Positions 17,280 through 24,581 of a stretch of DNA of 64,000 bases are shown here, one piece after another. Both the position numbers and the translations under genes were made by a program. The stretch is from contig NZ_CP137338.1 of NCBI RefSeq assembly GCF_044923475.1, forward strand, positions 2,976,001-3,040,000, given 5' to 3'. This DNA comes from JAAURS01 sp044923475 (GTDB lineage: Bacteria; Cyanobacteriota; Cyanobacteriia; Thermosynechococcales; Thermosynechococcaceae). Each line of letters opens with the position of its first letter. Position 1 is the stretch's first letter. The notes below the pieces were generated by a model. That model had not been told where the DNA came from, ran no database searches, and was given only the letters and a program-made list of their open reading frames with translations.

Positions 17280-18119
17280 TTAGGTTGATGTCTCTGCCCT
17301 CTCCAGTACTCCAAAAATTTTATTTGAGAGAAATTTTCTAGAGCGAATCAGCAACATCATCCCAAATGCGGTCAGAGCACCAATGTCCATTGAAGGTTCG
17401 GAGACAGGCTTGGGTGAGTTAGGAGGTGTGAAAAACCCCAACAACTCAAAGTCCGCAAAACCGAAAGATCGAGTGGTCGATGGAGTGGTTCTCAGCTCAA
17501 ATGCAACACAGTTGGGTGAGCCAGCAGAACAAGTTTCCGTGCCAAATGTTCTTGCGGGCGAACAAGAAAATCCGCTGACGCAAGTTTGGGTATCGGGTGG
17601 GGAAGCGTCAGCCAGAAAGGATACTTTTCTCAAACCAGACTCAAAAATAGGAAGTCTACCGGTAATCAGTGCACCCTGTGGCACATTGCTGCCACCTGGG
17701 ATTGTCTGTTGAAAAATGATTGAACCAACCGGGACAGGTCTTACAGAAGGGAAAATCAAGTTTTGTGCCGAGACCGTCCAATTGTCACTGGTTAAGATTG
17801 GGACGACAGGACCTTTTTTTACAGGCGCGAAAGGAAAACCATTTATAAAGGTAACATCAAAGACATTCTCAACCTCAAAGGCCGCAAGAGACTGAAGCGG
17901 AAATCTATCGTCAGGTACAAAATTAGAATCAAAAAAATACCTAGGACTGTTGTCAAATTTCAGGTCGAGCAATGTCGGTGTATCGCTCACCAATGAAAAA
18001 TTGGTGTCTGGGAAATCGCCTGTATTCAGTGTCGCTGCGCTAGCGCCAAGAGCACTGAACACCATTAAAACAGAGCCAACCATTGACCCACTCAGCCCCA
18101 CTGTTAGTAGATGTCGCAT
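17280..18119 (-). CDS. PEP-CTERM-like exported protein
   Basis: A 279-residue secreted protein. A signal peptide (MRHLLTVGLSGSMVGSVLMV, ending near ASA) is followed by a beta-rich domain. A C-terminal sorting signal consists of KPVSEPSMDIG, the hydrophobic helix LTAFGMMLLI and basic RSRK. The classical PEP motif is replaced by SEP. In the family, exosortase recognises the tail. Four clustered cysteines (CVSGFSC, ETCSAGSPNC) may form disulfides. GGAG precedes the ATG at 18119, so this start is preferred over 18155. It lies between the slipin gene and its duplicated tail, so it was probably enclosed by a duplication or insertion. Confidence 0.7.
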   Translation of the reverse strand: MRHLLTVGLSGSMVGSVLMVFSALGASAATLNTGDFPDTNFSLVSDTPTLLDLKFDNSPRYFFDSNFVPDDRFPLQSLAAFEVENVFDVTFINGFPFAPVKKGPVVPILTSDNWTVSAQNLIFPSVRPVPVGSIIFQQTIPGGSNVPQGALITGRLPIFESGLRKVSFLADASPPDTQTCVSGFSCSPARTFGTETCSAGSPNCVAFELRTTPSTTRSFGFADFELLGFFTPPNSPKPVSEPSMDIGALTAFGMMLLIRSRKFLSNKIFGVLERAETST

Positions 18120-18256
18120 TGCTCCAAAGCTCCTCAGATTCGGCTGTATGCACACAATAACTCAAACTCAACTCTAGTATAGTGGCGGTAGTTCAATGAA
18201 TTGTGGTCTTAGCAAACAATAAATGGGAAGGGCAACAATTCGATCGCCCCAAAAAC

Positions 18257-19783
18257 CTACCTTTGCGCAATCCGAATCACTTCGGTCAAAATGCTGTCTA
18301 ACCCGCCATTAATATTGATGTGCTCGATCTTTTCCGCAATCCGCTCCAGAATTTCGAGTTCCTTGAGCCGTAGCGCGATCGGGTTATCCTCCATCACCTT
18401 CGCCGTATTCAACATACTGCGCGTCGCAGCCGTCTCCTCCCGCCGTCGAATCACATTGGCCTGGGCCGCCTTCTCCGCCTCCACAACTTTAGACAAAATT
18501 GCCTTAATTTCCCCCGGCAAAATAATATCCTTCACCCCAACAGACTCGATCTCAATGCCATAGTCTGCCGTCTTTTGGCGAATATACTCGGCCACACTGG
18601 TATCGATCGTGCCCTTGTCTTCTAAAAGCGCGTCCAACCCTCGGGTCCCAACCGCTCCGCGAAGGGCAAACTGAAGCTCCTTGTATACAAAGTTATCGAT
18701 ATCGGACAATTCCGTTTTGGCCCGCACCGGATCCGTAATGCGATAGCCCGCCGTGAGATTGAGGCGCAGAGGGACCTTATCTTTGGTCAGAATTTCCTGA
18801 CCCGAGACCTCCAAGGTTTGCAACCGCAAATCCACCGATTCAGTTTGAATGGAGCGCCCAAACACCCACCACACGTGCAGTCCCGCAGGCAGGGTGGATG
18901 CAAATGCGCCATCTACGTACAGCAGACCAATATGTTGGGCCTTGACCTCCTGCATGTGCAAAGATTCGTGGCTCATCTGCAATACATCGGCCAGCCCAGA
19001 TACCAGCTCGGCCACCAACCGCGCGGGCAGCTTCGAGTCAGTACTAATATCGATCGCCTCAATCTCAACGCCCTTCCAAAACAACTTGCGGCTGCACGGC
19101 GGCAGAACCGCGATCGCCTTTCCTCGGTGCCGAACCACCGCCACCTCGCGCACCCCAAGCTGTACCGTTTCGCAATAGGCGGCCACAAACTCAGAATGGC
19201 ACTCGATCAACACCTCCTCCAGGGGAAAATTGGGCGCAGGCTGGGTGCGGTCGAACGTGCGGACGCTCACTTTTCGGCCAAAGGTCCAAAAGCCGTAGTC
19301 CCCTGGCTCTAGCGGACGGACAAAATTGCCTTGCTCATACAAAAGACCCATTTCAGACTCTGATACCTGGATGATATCAATGCCTTCCACCTTGGCATTG
19401 CGCAACTGCTTCACAAAGACAGGCAGCAATTCCAGACTCTCTTCTAAATTAAATAGATGGGTTTCCACCTCAATAAACCCGCGCCAAAAGGCTCGCAGTT
19501 GATTGGGGCCAACTGCAAGCCACCGCTGCCCTAGCCGCACCAGCGCCGCTTCATTAAATTGCGTTTTCACCACCTCTAAATGGGCATTGATTGCTGTGGG
19601 ATGGGTTTGCAGCAAAAGCTCTAAATTCTCGATTTTTGCCTCTGGCTGGTTGAGGTCAAAGGTTTGCAGCGTCCAGCGACCCCAGCGTAGATAATGGGTT
19701 CCTGGGTGCAGAATGGTTTTGAAATCGCTGCGGCGGTACAAAATACCCCGCTCATTCGGCTTGATATAAAACGTCTTAAACAT
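18257..19783 (-). CDS. Slipin-family (SPFH/stomatin-like) protein with three N-terminal repeats
   Basis: A 508-residue protein. The SPFH domain lies at about residues 300-440 (LQTLEVSGQEILTKDKVPLR, then LDALLEDKGTIDTSVAEYI and GIEIESVGVKDIILP), followed by a coiled coil (EAEKAAQANVIRRREETAAT) and a tail with HININGGLDSILTEV. Slipins organise membrane microdomains. Before the SPFH part are related modules beginning near residues 10, 150 and 270: ERGILYRRSDF, EMGLLYEQGNF and HIGLLYVDGAF, each followed by L.PG...W.FGR-like wording. The ATG at 19783 is chosen because the upstream 65 codons have low-complexity, shadow-like composition. No transmembrane helix is evident. Confidence 0.85.
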   Translation of the reverse strand: MFKTFYIKPNERGILYRRSDFKTILHPGTHYLRWGRWTLQTFDLNQPEAKIENLELLLQTHPTAINAHLEVVKTQFNEAALVRLGQRWLAVGPNQLRAFWRGFIEVETHLFNLEESLELLPVFVKQLRNAKVEGIDIIQVSESEMGLLYEQGNFVRPLEPGDYGFWTFGRKVSVRTFDRTQPAPNFPLEEVLIECHSEFVAAYCETVQLGVREVAVVRHRGKAIAVLPPCSRKLFWKGVEIEAIDISTDSKLPARLVAELVSGLADVLQMSHESLHMQEVKAQHIGLLYVDGAFASTLPAGLHVWWVFGRSIQTESVDLRLQTLEVSGQEILTKDKVPLRLNLTAGYRITDPVRAKTELSDIDNFVYKELQFALRGAVGTRGLDALLEDKGTIDTSVAEYIRQKTADYGIEIESVGVKDIILPGEIKAILSKVVEAEKAAQANVIRRREETAATRSMLNTAKVMEDNPIALRLKELEILERIAEKIEHININGGLDSILTEVIRIAQR

Positions 19784-20094
19784 TTTGTTTTCTAGGTTGA
19801 TAGCTCCACTAGAGCTGGTGCTCGCGGCTTGCAGTGCGGGCGATCGCCCATCCCGCATCAGATTGACAGACCCATTTCCCTCGCCACACAGCCCGAAGGT
19901 TGCGCCTGGAGAGAACGCAGCTCTGAAATAGACCGTTCTACAGCCTCGACCTCTACCGCAGTGCGGCAAAGACGTCATCCGAGAAGAAATCTACTCAGGT
20001 GTGGGATTGAGGCGATCGCGCTGGCCTGAAAACCGCTGCGATCTGACCTTACCTAGGGCAGCGGGTCTCGCAGAACACCAGCACAGCAGAGCAG
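19784..20094. other. Gene-free stretch upstream of the slipin gene
   Basis: No recognised gene, repeat or terminator. It contains a HIP1-like GGCGATCGCC at 19838 and GGCGATCGCG near 20011. It separates the slipin gene from the tRNA-like row and probably carries the slipin promoter. Confidence 0.4.
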
Positions 20095-20170
20095 AAAATA
20101 GCGGACTCGAACCACCTTGGGATCGCTCCCGTACCACTTGGACTCGTTAGAGCCGAGATGCCCATAACCA
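20095..20170 (-). other. Degenerate tRNA-like sequence with long variable arm
   Basis: Reading the minus strand, GGGA-GCGA-TCCC makes a small variable-arm hairpin. It is followed by GGTGG-TTCGAGT-CCGCT, an acceptable T arm with the conserved TTC loop. The anticodon arm (CTCG-GCTCTAA-CGAG) lacks the invariant U33, and no 5' acceptor strand pairs with ATTTTCT. It looks like a decayed class II tRNA lying 14 bases beyond the tRNA-Thr. Confidence 0.35.
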
Positions 20171-20183
20171 GGGCGGGGTTTGT

Positions 20184-20256
20184 GAGAAAGTACAGGATTC
20201 GAACCTGTTACAGTCAGATTACAAGTCTGATGCTCTACCCAATGAGCTAACTTCCG
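20184..20256 (-). tRNA. tRNA-Thr (UGU), with a weak acceptor end
   Basis: A 73-base cloverleaf: D arm GCTC/GAGC, anticodon arm TCAGA-CTTGTAA-TCTGA with anticodon TGT, and T arm ACAGG-TTCGAAT-CCTGT, all perfectly paired. The acceptor strands CGGAAGT and ACTTTCT pair at six positions (one G-T), but the terminal pair is C-T rather than G-C. It could be functional or an array-type accessory copy; the odd first pair argues for caution. Confidence 0.75.
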
Positions 20257-20258
20257 GG

Positions 20259-20329
20259 AGTTTGATGTAGGACTCGAACCCACGACCGACCGATGAACCT
20301 CGGCTGCTCTACCGCTGAGCTAATCAAAC
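20259..20329 (-). tRNA. Aberrant tRNA (Met-CAU-like), anticodon loop short
   Basis: The acceptor stem GTTTGAT/ATCAAAC is perfect, the D arm GCTC/GAGC is perfect, and the T arm GTGGG-TTCGAGT-CCTAC is good. The anticodon arm GCCGA/TCGGT closes on only six loop bases, GGTTCA. By similarity to Met tRNAs the CAT at the loop edge would be the anticodon, but register is lost. Three bases separate it from the tRNA-Thr. It may be a pseudo-tRNA. Confidence 0.5.
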
Positions 20330-20380
20330 GATGGATCTAAACCAAAACACGTTGCGGTACGCACAAAGGCAAATGCTCGC

Positions 20381-20443
20381 GTGCGCCAGTCAGGGTTACA
20401 GAACCTGAACCGCTGCATTGTAAATCGGCCTGCTCCAACGCAC
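20381..20443 (-). other. Truncated tRNA-like remnant (Val-UAC-like)
   Basis: On the minus strand GTGCG and CGCAC at the ends pair perfectly. Within lies TTTACAA, a good anticodon loop for UAC, and a T-stem-like TCAGG/CCTGA with an enlarged loop. Most of the D arm is missing and the anticodon stem does not pair. It is best read as a decayed tRNA of the same row. Confidence 0.35.
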
Positions 20444-20595
20444 GAAGATAGCACACCCCAATGAATTTGTCTGCGACTGTTCGTAAAGTCGTTCAGATTT
20501 AACTATGAAACCCCTTCATTGAGAAGCACCTTCTAAGATATGATCGTTGGGGTCATGACTGACTGAGTGAGTTATAAAAAAGAGGATAGGACGCA

Positions 20596-21600
20596 GTGAT
20601 TAGAGTAGCGATCAATGGGTTTGGGCGCATCGGACGTAATTTCATGCGGTGCTGGCTGCAGCGACCAAGCAGCAATATTGAGATCGTTGCGATCAATGAC
20701 ACCTCCGACCCCAGAACCAACGCCCACCTTCTCCGCTATGACTCCATGCTGGGCGTCTTGGATGCCGAGATTAGCGCAGACGACAACTCCATAACGGCCA
20801 ACGGTCACGTTGTAAAATGCGTCTCCGACCGCAACCCAGAAAACCTACCTTGGCGAGACTGGAACATCGATATCGTCATTGAGGCGACTGGCGTCTTTAT
20901 CTCTCCAGAAGGTGCGGGCAAGCATATCAATGCGGGAGCCAAGAAAGTGGTCATTACTGCACCTGGCAAAGGTGCGGTGCCCATGTACGTCGTAGGCGTC
21001 AACCACCACGACTACAAACCGACCGATAACATTATCAGCAACGCGAGCTGCACGACCAACTGCCTAGCACCCATTGTCAAAGTGCTCCACGAAGAGTTCG
21101 GCATTTTGCAAGGGATGATGACCACCACCCACAGCTACACCGGCGACCAACGCATCTTAGATGCAAGTCACCGCGATCTCCGTCGCGCGCGGGCCGCTGC
21201 GGTCAATATTGTCCCGACTTCAACGGGAGCGGCTAAAGCTGTCGGTCTCGTCATTCCTTCCCTGGCTGGCAAGCTAAACGGTATTGCGCTGCGCGTGCCA
21301 ACCCCCAACGTTTCAGTGGTAGACTTTGTCGCTCAAGTCGAAAAATCTACCATTGCCGAACAGGTCAACGAAACCCTCAAAAAAGCAGCAGCAGGCTCCA
21401 TGAAGGGAATTCTGCACTTCAGCGACATCGAACTCGTTTCTAGCGACTATAAAGGTCATCCTTGCTCGTCTATCGTCGATGCAGCTCTAACCATGGTGAT
21501 GGGCGGTCACATGATCAAGGTCGTCGCTTGGTACGACAATGAGTGGGGCTACAGCCAACGGGTACTCGACCTGACCGAGCACGTTGTCTCTAAGTGGTAA
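20596..21600 (+). CDS. gap2: Glyceraldehyde-3-phosphate dehydrogenase, Calvin-cycle type
   Basis: A 334-residue enzyme of normal length that interconverts 1,3-bisphosphoglycerate and glyceraldehyde-3-phosphate. The Rossmann start is VAINGFGRIGRNFMR; the catalytic cysteine is C152 in NASCTTNCL and its partner is H179 in TTTHSYTGDQ. The substrate loop is VPTSTGAAKAVG. The coenzyme-site wording NDTSDPRTNAHLLRYDSMLG is that of the plastid GapA/cyanobacterial Gap2 type, which uses NADPH and NADH. It starts with GTG at 20596, preceded by AGAGGATAGG. The upstream 150 bases carry an AT-rich TTATAAAAAA stretch that may belong to the promoter. Confidence 0.96.
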   Translation: MIRVAINGFGRIGRNFMRCWLQRPSSNIEIVAINDTSDPRTNAHLLRYDSMLGVLDAEISADDNSITANGHVVKCVSDRNPENLPWRDWNIDIVIEATGVFISPEGAGKHINAGAKKVVITAPGKGAVPMYVVGVNHHDYKPTDNIISNASCTTNCLAPIVKVLHEEFGILQGMMTTTHSYTGDQRILDASHRDLRRARAAAVNIVPTSTGAAKAVGLVIPSLAGKLNGIALRVPTPNVSVVDFVAQVEKSTIAEQVNETLKKAAAGSMKGILHFSDIELVSSDYKGHPCSSIVDAALTMVMGGHMIKVVAWYDNEWGYSQRVLDLTEHVVSKW

Positions 21601-21636
21601 ACCGACGCCATTGCTCGACAAACACAAAATGCAGCC

Positions 21637-22791
21637 ATGAAAGATAAGCTCGTGCTGATGATTCCGGGACCTACCCCCGTTCCGGAATCGGTGCTTTCGG
21701 CGTTGGGGCGACACCCGATGGGACATCGCAGCGCCGATTTCAGCACGATCTTGGCTCGGGTTCTAGAAGACCTGAAATGGCTGCATCAAACCGCCAACGA
21801 CGTGTTGGTGCTGACGGCAAGCGGCACGGGCACGATGGAAGCGGGCATCGTGAACTTCCTGAGTCCGGGCGATCGCGTCTTGGTTTGCTGCAACGGTAAG
21901 TTTGCCGAACGCTGGGCCGATATGTGCGATGCCTACGGTCTAGACGCAGAGCGCATTCACGGCCCCTGGGGCAAAGCCCTGGACCCGGAAGCCGTCCGCA
22001 GGGCATTGGAAGCCGATACCGCCAAACGCGTCAAAGCCGTCATTGTCACCCACAGCGAAACCTCAACGGGCGTTATTAACGATTTAGAAACTCTGAGTCG
22101 CCATATTAAAGCGCACGGTACCGCTTTGAGCATCGTAGATGCCGTGACCAGCCTAGGGGCAACATCCGTCCCGATGGATGCGTGGGGTCTGGATGTTGTT
22201 GCTTCCGCATCGCAAAAGGGCTACATGATGCCGCCCGGACTGGGCTTTATTGCAGTTAGCCCGAAGGCATGGAAAGCTTACGAGACGGCAAAACTGCCTA
22301 AGTTTTACTTGGATCTGGGAAAATACAGAGCCGAAGCAGCCCACCATACCACTCCCTTTACCCCCGCCATCAACCTCATTTTTGGCCTTCAAGTTGCCCT
22401 TCAGATGATGCAAGAAGAAGGCTTGGACGCTATTTTTGCGCGTCACTCCCGGCATAAAACCGCGATTCGAGAAGCAGTTCGGGCGTTGGGGCTATCTTTG
22501 TACGCTGGAGACGATGCTGCGGCAAGTCCTGCGGTTACGGCAGTGACGACGCAACCCGTTGCGGCAGAAACGTTAAGATCGCACCTCCGCAAGCATTTCG
22601 ATATTGCGCTAGCAGGCGGACAAGATAGCCTTGAAGGAAAAATCGTCAGGATCGGTCATCTGGGATTTACGAACGATCGCGATATTTTGACCGTTATTTC
22701 TGCGCTAGAAGCATCCCTCGCGGCGTTGGGCTACAACTCCTTTGCGCCAGGCGCAGGCATTAGCGCAGCTACTCAAAACCTTGCCACCTGA
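21637..22791 (+). CDS. Class V PLP aminotransferase (alanine--glyoxylate / serine--pyruvate type)
   Basis: A 384-residue fold-type I PLP enzyme starting with ATG 36 bp after gap2. It has the family opening MIPGPTPVPESVLSALGRHP, the cofactor-contact block TASGTGTMEAG, SIVDAVTSLGATSVPMDAWG, and the Schiff-base lysine K194 in SASQKGYMMPPGLGF. The conserved end GLEGKIVRIGHLG is present as SLEGKIVRIGHLG. In cyanobacteria this enzyme (once annotated as soluble hydrogenase 42-kDa subunit) handles glyoxylate/glycine and serine in photorespiratory metabolism. The short gap to gap2 suggests co-transcription. Confidence 0.93.
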   Translation: MKDKLVLMIPGPTPVPESVLSALGRHPMGHRSADFSTILARVLEDLKWLHQTANDVLVLTASGTGTMEAGIVNFLSPGDRVLVCCNGKFAERWADMCDAYGLDAERIHGPWGKALDPEAVRRALEADTAKRVKAVIVTHSETSTGVINDLETLSRHIKAHGTALSIVDAVTSLGATSVPMDAWGLDVVASASQKGYMMPPGLGFIAVSPKAWKAYETAKLPKFYLDLGKYRAEAAHHTTPFTPAINLIFGLQVALQMMQEEGLDAIFARHSRHKTAIREAVRALGLSLYAGDDAAASPAVTAVTTQPVAAETLRSHLRKHFDIALAGGQDSLEGKIVRIGHLGFTNDRDILTVISALEASLAALGYNSFAPGAGISAATQNLAT

Positions 22792-22812
22792 ATTCAAACA
22801 GTTTGCAACCCA

Positions 22813-23004
22813 TTAAATCGTTTCTAGCCAGTCATAAATACTGCTGAGCTGATCTAGCGTAATCAAACCATAGTGCCACAAAATAATGGGCAGCGAACCC
22901 GAACTTTGTTCGTAATGACGCACCGCTAGGTCAATAGAATCGCTGGGAAGCAGCAGCTCGTCCTTGAGAAACTTCAGCAATCGATTTTGCGTGGTAGCAC
23001 CCAT
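22813..23004 (-). CDS. DUF2949 protein
   Basis: A 63-residue protein starting MGATTQNRLLKFLKDELLLP. The pattern of an N-terminal helix, then AVRHYEQSSGSLPIILWHYG, then ITLDQLSSIYDWL matches DUF2949, a small helical family confined largely to cyanobacteria with no known function. The ATG at 23004 is preferred because a purine-rich GGGGGTAAAGG lies just upstream. It is convergent with the aminotransferase gene, 21 bp away. Confidence 0.75.
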   Translation of the reverse strand: MGATTQNRLLKFLKDELLLPSDSIDLAVRHYEQSSGSLPIILWHYGLITLDQLSSIYDWLETI

Positions 23005-23795
23005 AACCTTTACCCCCAATAATTTGATGCCGCAAGGCCACCAAAATGGCTGACTTGCTTGACTCCCCCTCGTTCGATCTATGTAACTGATTTAACAGCA
23101 CATTTACGAATGCGACATCCATAAAAATACTGAATTTAACTCTGCGCAAAGGCGGACAGCGGGACGCGATATCAAGTCAAACGAGCAATTTCGTCTGGGT
23201 CAAAATGCAGAAAAAGAAAATTGCAATTGAGCTTGCAACTTATTTCCGTTCCTATGACGCGGTAAAAACACTCCTCAAGGCAGACAGATAGTCATTCCTA
23301 GGTATCTAGTAGACTTTTTGCCTTTACCTGAGATCCTGCTACGAACTAAAATACTTCGCGTGTAGAGATTGAGGCTTAGAGGCTCTCTGTCCTATTTAAA
23401 AACTTGTATGCGTCAAACTTTGAAAAGTATCACACCAGTCCATAGACGATAGCACGGTCAAACGGAACTTAAAGGCTACTTAAGTAAGTCTTTAGAAAGG
23501 TGACAAAGCTTGCCTGCGGAATTTCTTCTGAACGACCTGCGGTAAAAAATGGGTATTCTCGATCCAGAACGGGCATCCCGTTATTAAAAACGAACGCTTT
23601 TGCGACCGCAAACATCTGTAAAAGCATTGAAAATGCTTAGCTTTGAGGGCATTTACGCGATCTGGAGAAGGAAATTGCTTATGGTTCTGGAGAGTGCAGT
23701 AAACTGTAGAAGGCTCGTAATGGGGTGACTTAAAAACATAAATTTTGTCGATGTCGTCCATAGACTTTATAGAATAACTAGGAGATTTAGAAGAT
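23005..23795. other. Long gene-free stretch before ado
   Basis: About 790 bases without a convincing gene. The longest frame (23492-23761, minus, 89 codons) has a cysteine/phenylalanine-rich composition with no family resemblance and is not accepted. The right end carries the ado ribosome-binding site (AGGAG at 23780-23784). It must hold the divergent promoters of the DUF2949 gene and ado. I see no tRNA, terminator or repeat in it. Confidence 0.4.
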
Positions 23796-24491
23796 ATGCC
23801 CCAGCTCCAAGCTAGCCCGGAAACCGATTTTCACAGTGACACTTACCGTGACGCCTATAGCCGAATCAATGGAATCGTAATTGAAGGCGAGCAGGAAGCT
23901 CACGAAAACTACATCCGTCTAGCGGAGATGCTGCCCGATCGCAAAGATGATTTATTGCGTCTCTCTAAGATGGAGGCTCGGCATCGAAAGGGGTTTGAAG
24001 CTTGCGCTCGAAACCTAAGCGTTACGCCAGACTTGGAGTTTGCCCGTCAATTTTTTGCCAGCCTGCATCAAAATTTCCAGGAGGCTGCTGCCGACAACAA
24101 GGTGGCTGCATGCCTGGTGATTCAGTCGCTGATCATTGAGTGTTTTGCGATCGCCGCCTACAACATCTACATTCCGGTCGCGGACGACTTCGCTCGCAAG
24201 ATTACCGAGGGCGTCGTCAAGGACGAGTACAGCCACCTTAACTTTGGCGAAGTATGGCTCCAAGAAAACTTTGAGTCTGTCAAGGAAGAGGTGGAAGCGG
24301 CCAACCGTCAAAACTTGCCGATTGTCTGGCGGATGCTGAACGAAGTTGAAAAGGATGCGAAAGTCTTAAACATGGAAAAAGAAGCCCTCGTCGAGGACTT
24401 CATGATCCAGTACGGTGAAGCCCTCAGCAATATTGGCTTTACCACCCGCGACATTATGAAGATGTCTGCCTACGGTTTGGTTGCCGCCTAG
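23796..24491 (+). CDS. ado: Aldehyde-deformylating oxygenase
   Basis: A 231-residue soluble ferritin-like diiron enzyme that turns fatty aldehydes into alkanes plus formate with O2 and reductant, the last step of cyanobacterial alkane synthesis. All six iron ligands fall exactly at the established positions: E32, E60, H63, E115, E144 and H147 (EGEQEAHENY, KMEARH, LIIECF, VKDEYSHLNF). Length is normal. AGGAG precedes the ATG, and a strong terminator follows at 24522. Its usual partner, acyl-ACP reductase (aar), is not downstream; a DNA methyltransferase is found instead. Confidence 0.98.
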   Translation: MPQLQASPETDFHSDTYRDAYSRINGIVIEGEQEAHENYIRLAEMLPDRKDDLLRLSKMEARHRKGFEACARNLSVTPDLEFARQFFASLHQNFQEAAADNKVAACLVIQSLIIECFAIAAYNIYIPVADDFARKITEGVVKDEYSHLNFGEVWLQENFESVKEEVEAANRQNLPIVWRMLNEVEKDAKVLNMEKEALVEDFMIQYGEALSNIGFTTRDIMKMSAYGLVAA

Positions 24492-24521
24492 GCGACTGGC
24501 TTCACGCCAACCCAGCGAAAT

Positions 24522-24554
24522 CCAAAAAACACGTCCTAGCGGCGTGTTTTTTGG
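24522..24554 (+). terminator. Bidirectional-looking intrinsic terminator after ado
   Basis: CCAAAAAACACG (24522-24533), a 9-base loop and CGTGTTTTTTGG (24543-24554) form a perfect 12-bp inverted repeat with an A-run on one side and a T-run on the other. It lies between the ado stop codon and the methyltransferase start, so it separates the two transcription units. Confidence 0.85.
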
Positions 24555-24581
24555 TGTAATTTAGCAAAACGCGAGTTCAGC

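Noticed and set aside
20053..20283. 76-codon minus-strand frame containing LAHWVEHQTCNLTVTGSNPV
   Set aside because: This is the well-known false translation of a tRNA-Thr gene, not a protein.
23492..23761. 89-codon minus-strand frame upstream of ado
   Set aside because: Composition is unlike a protein (Cys/Phe/His clusters), no ribosome-binding site, no family resemblance.
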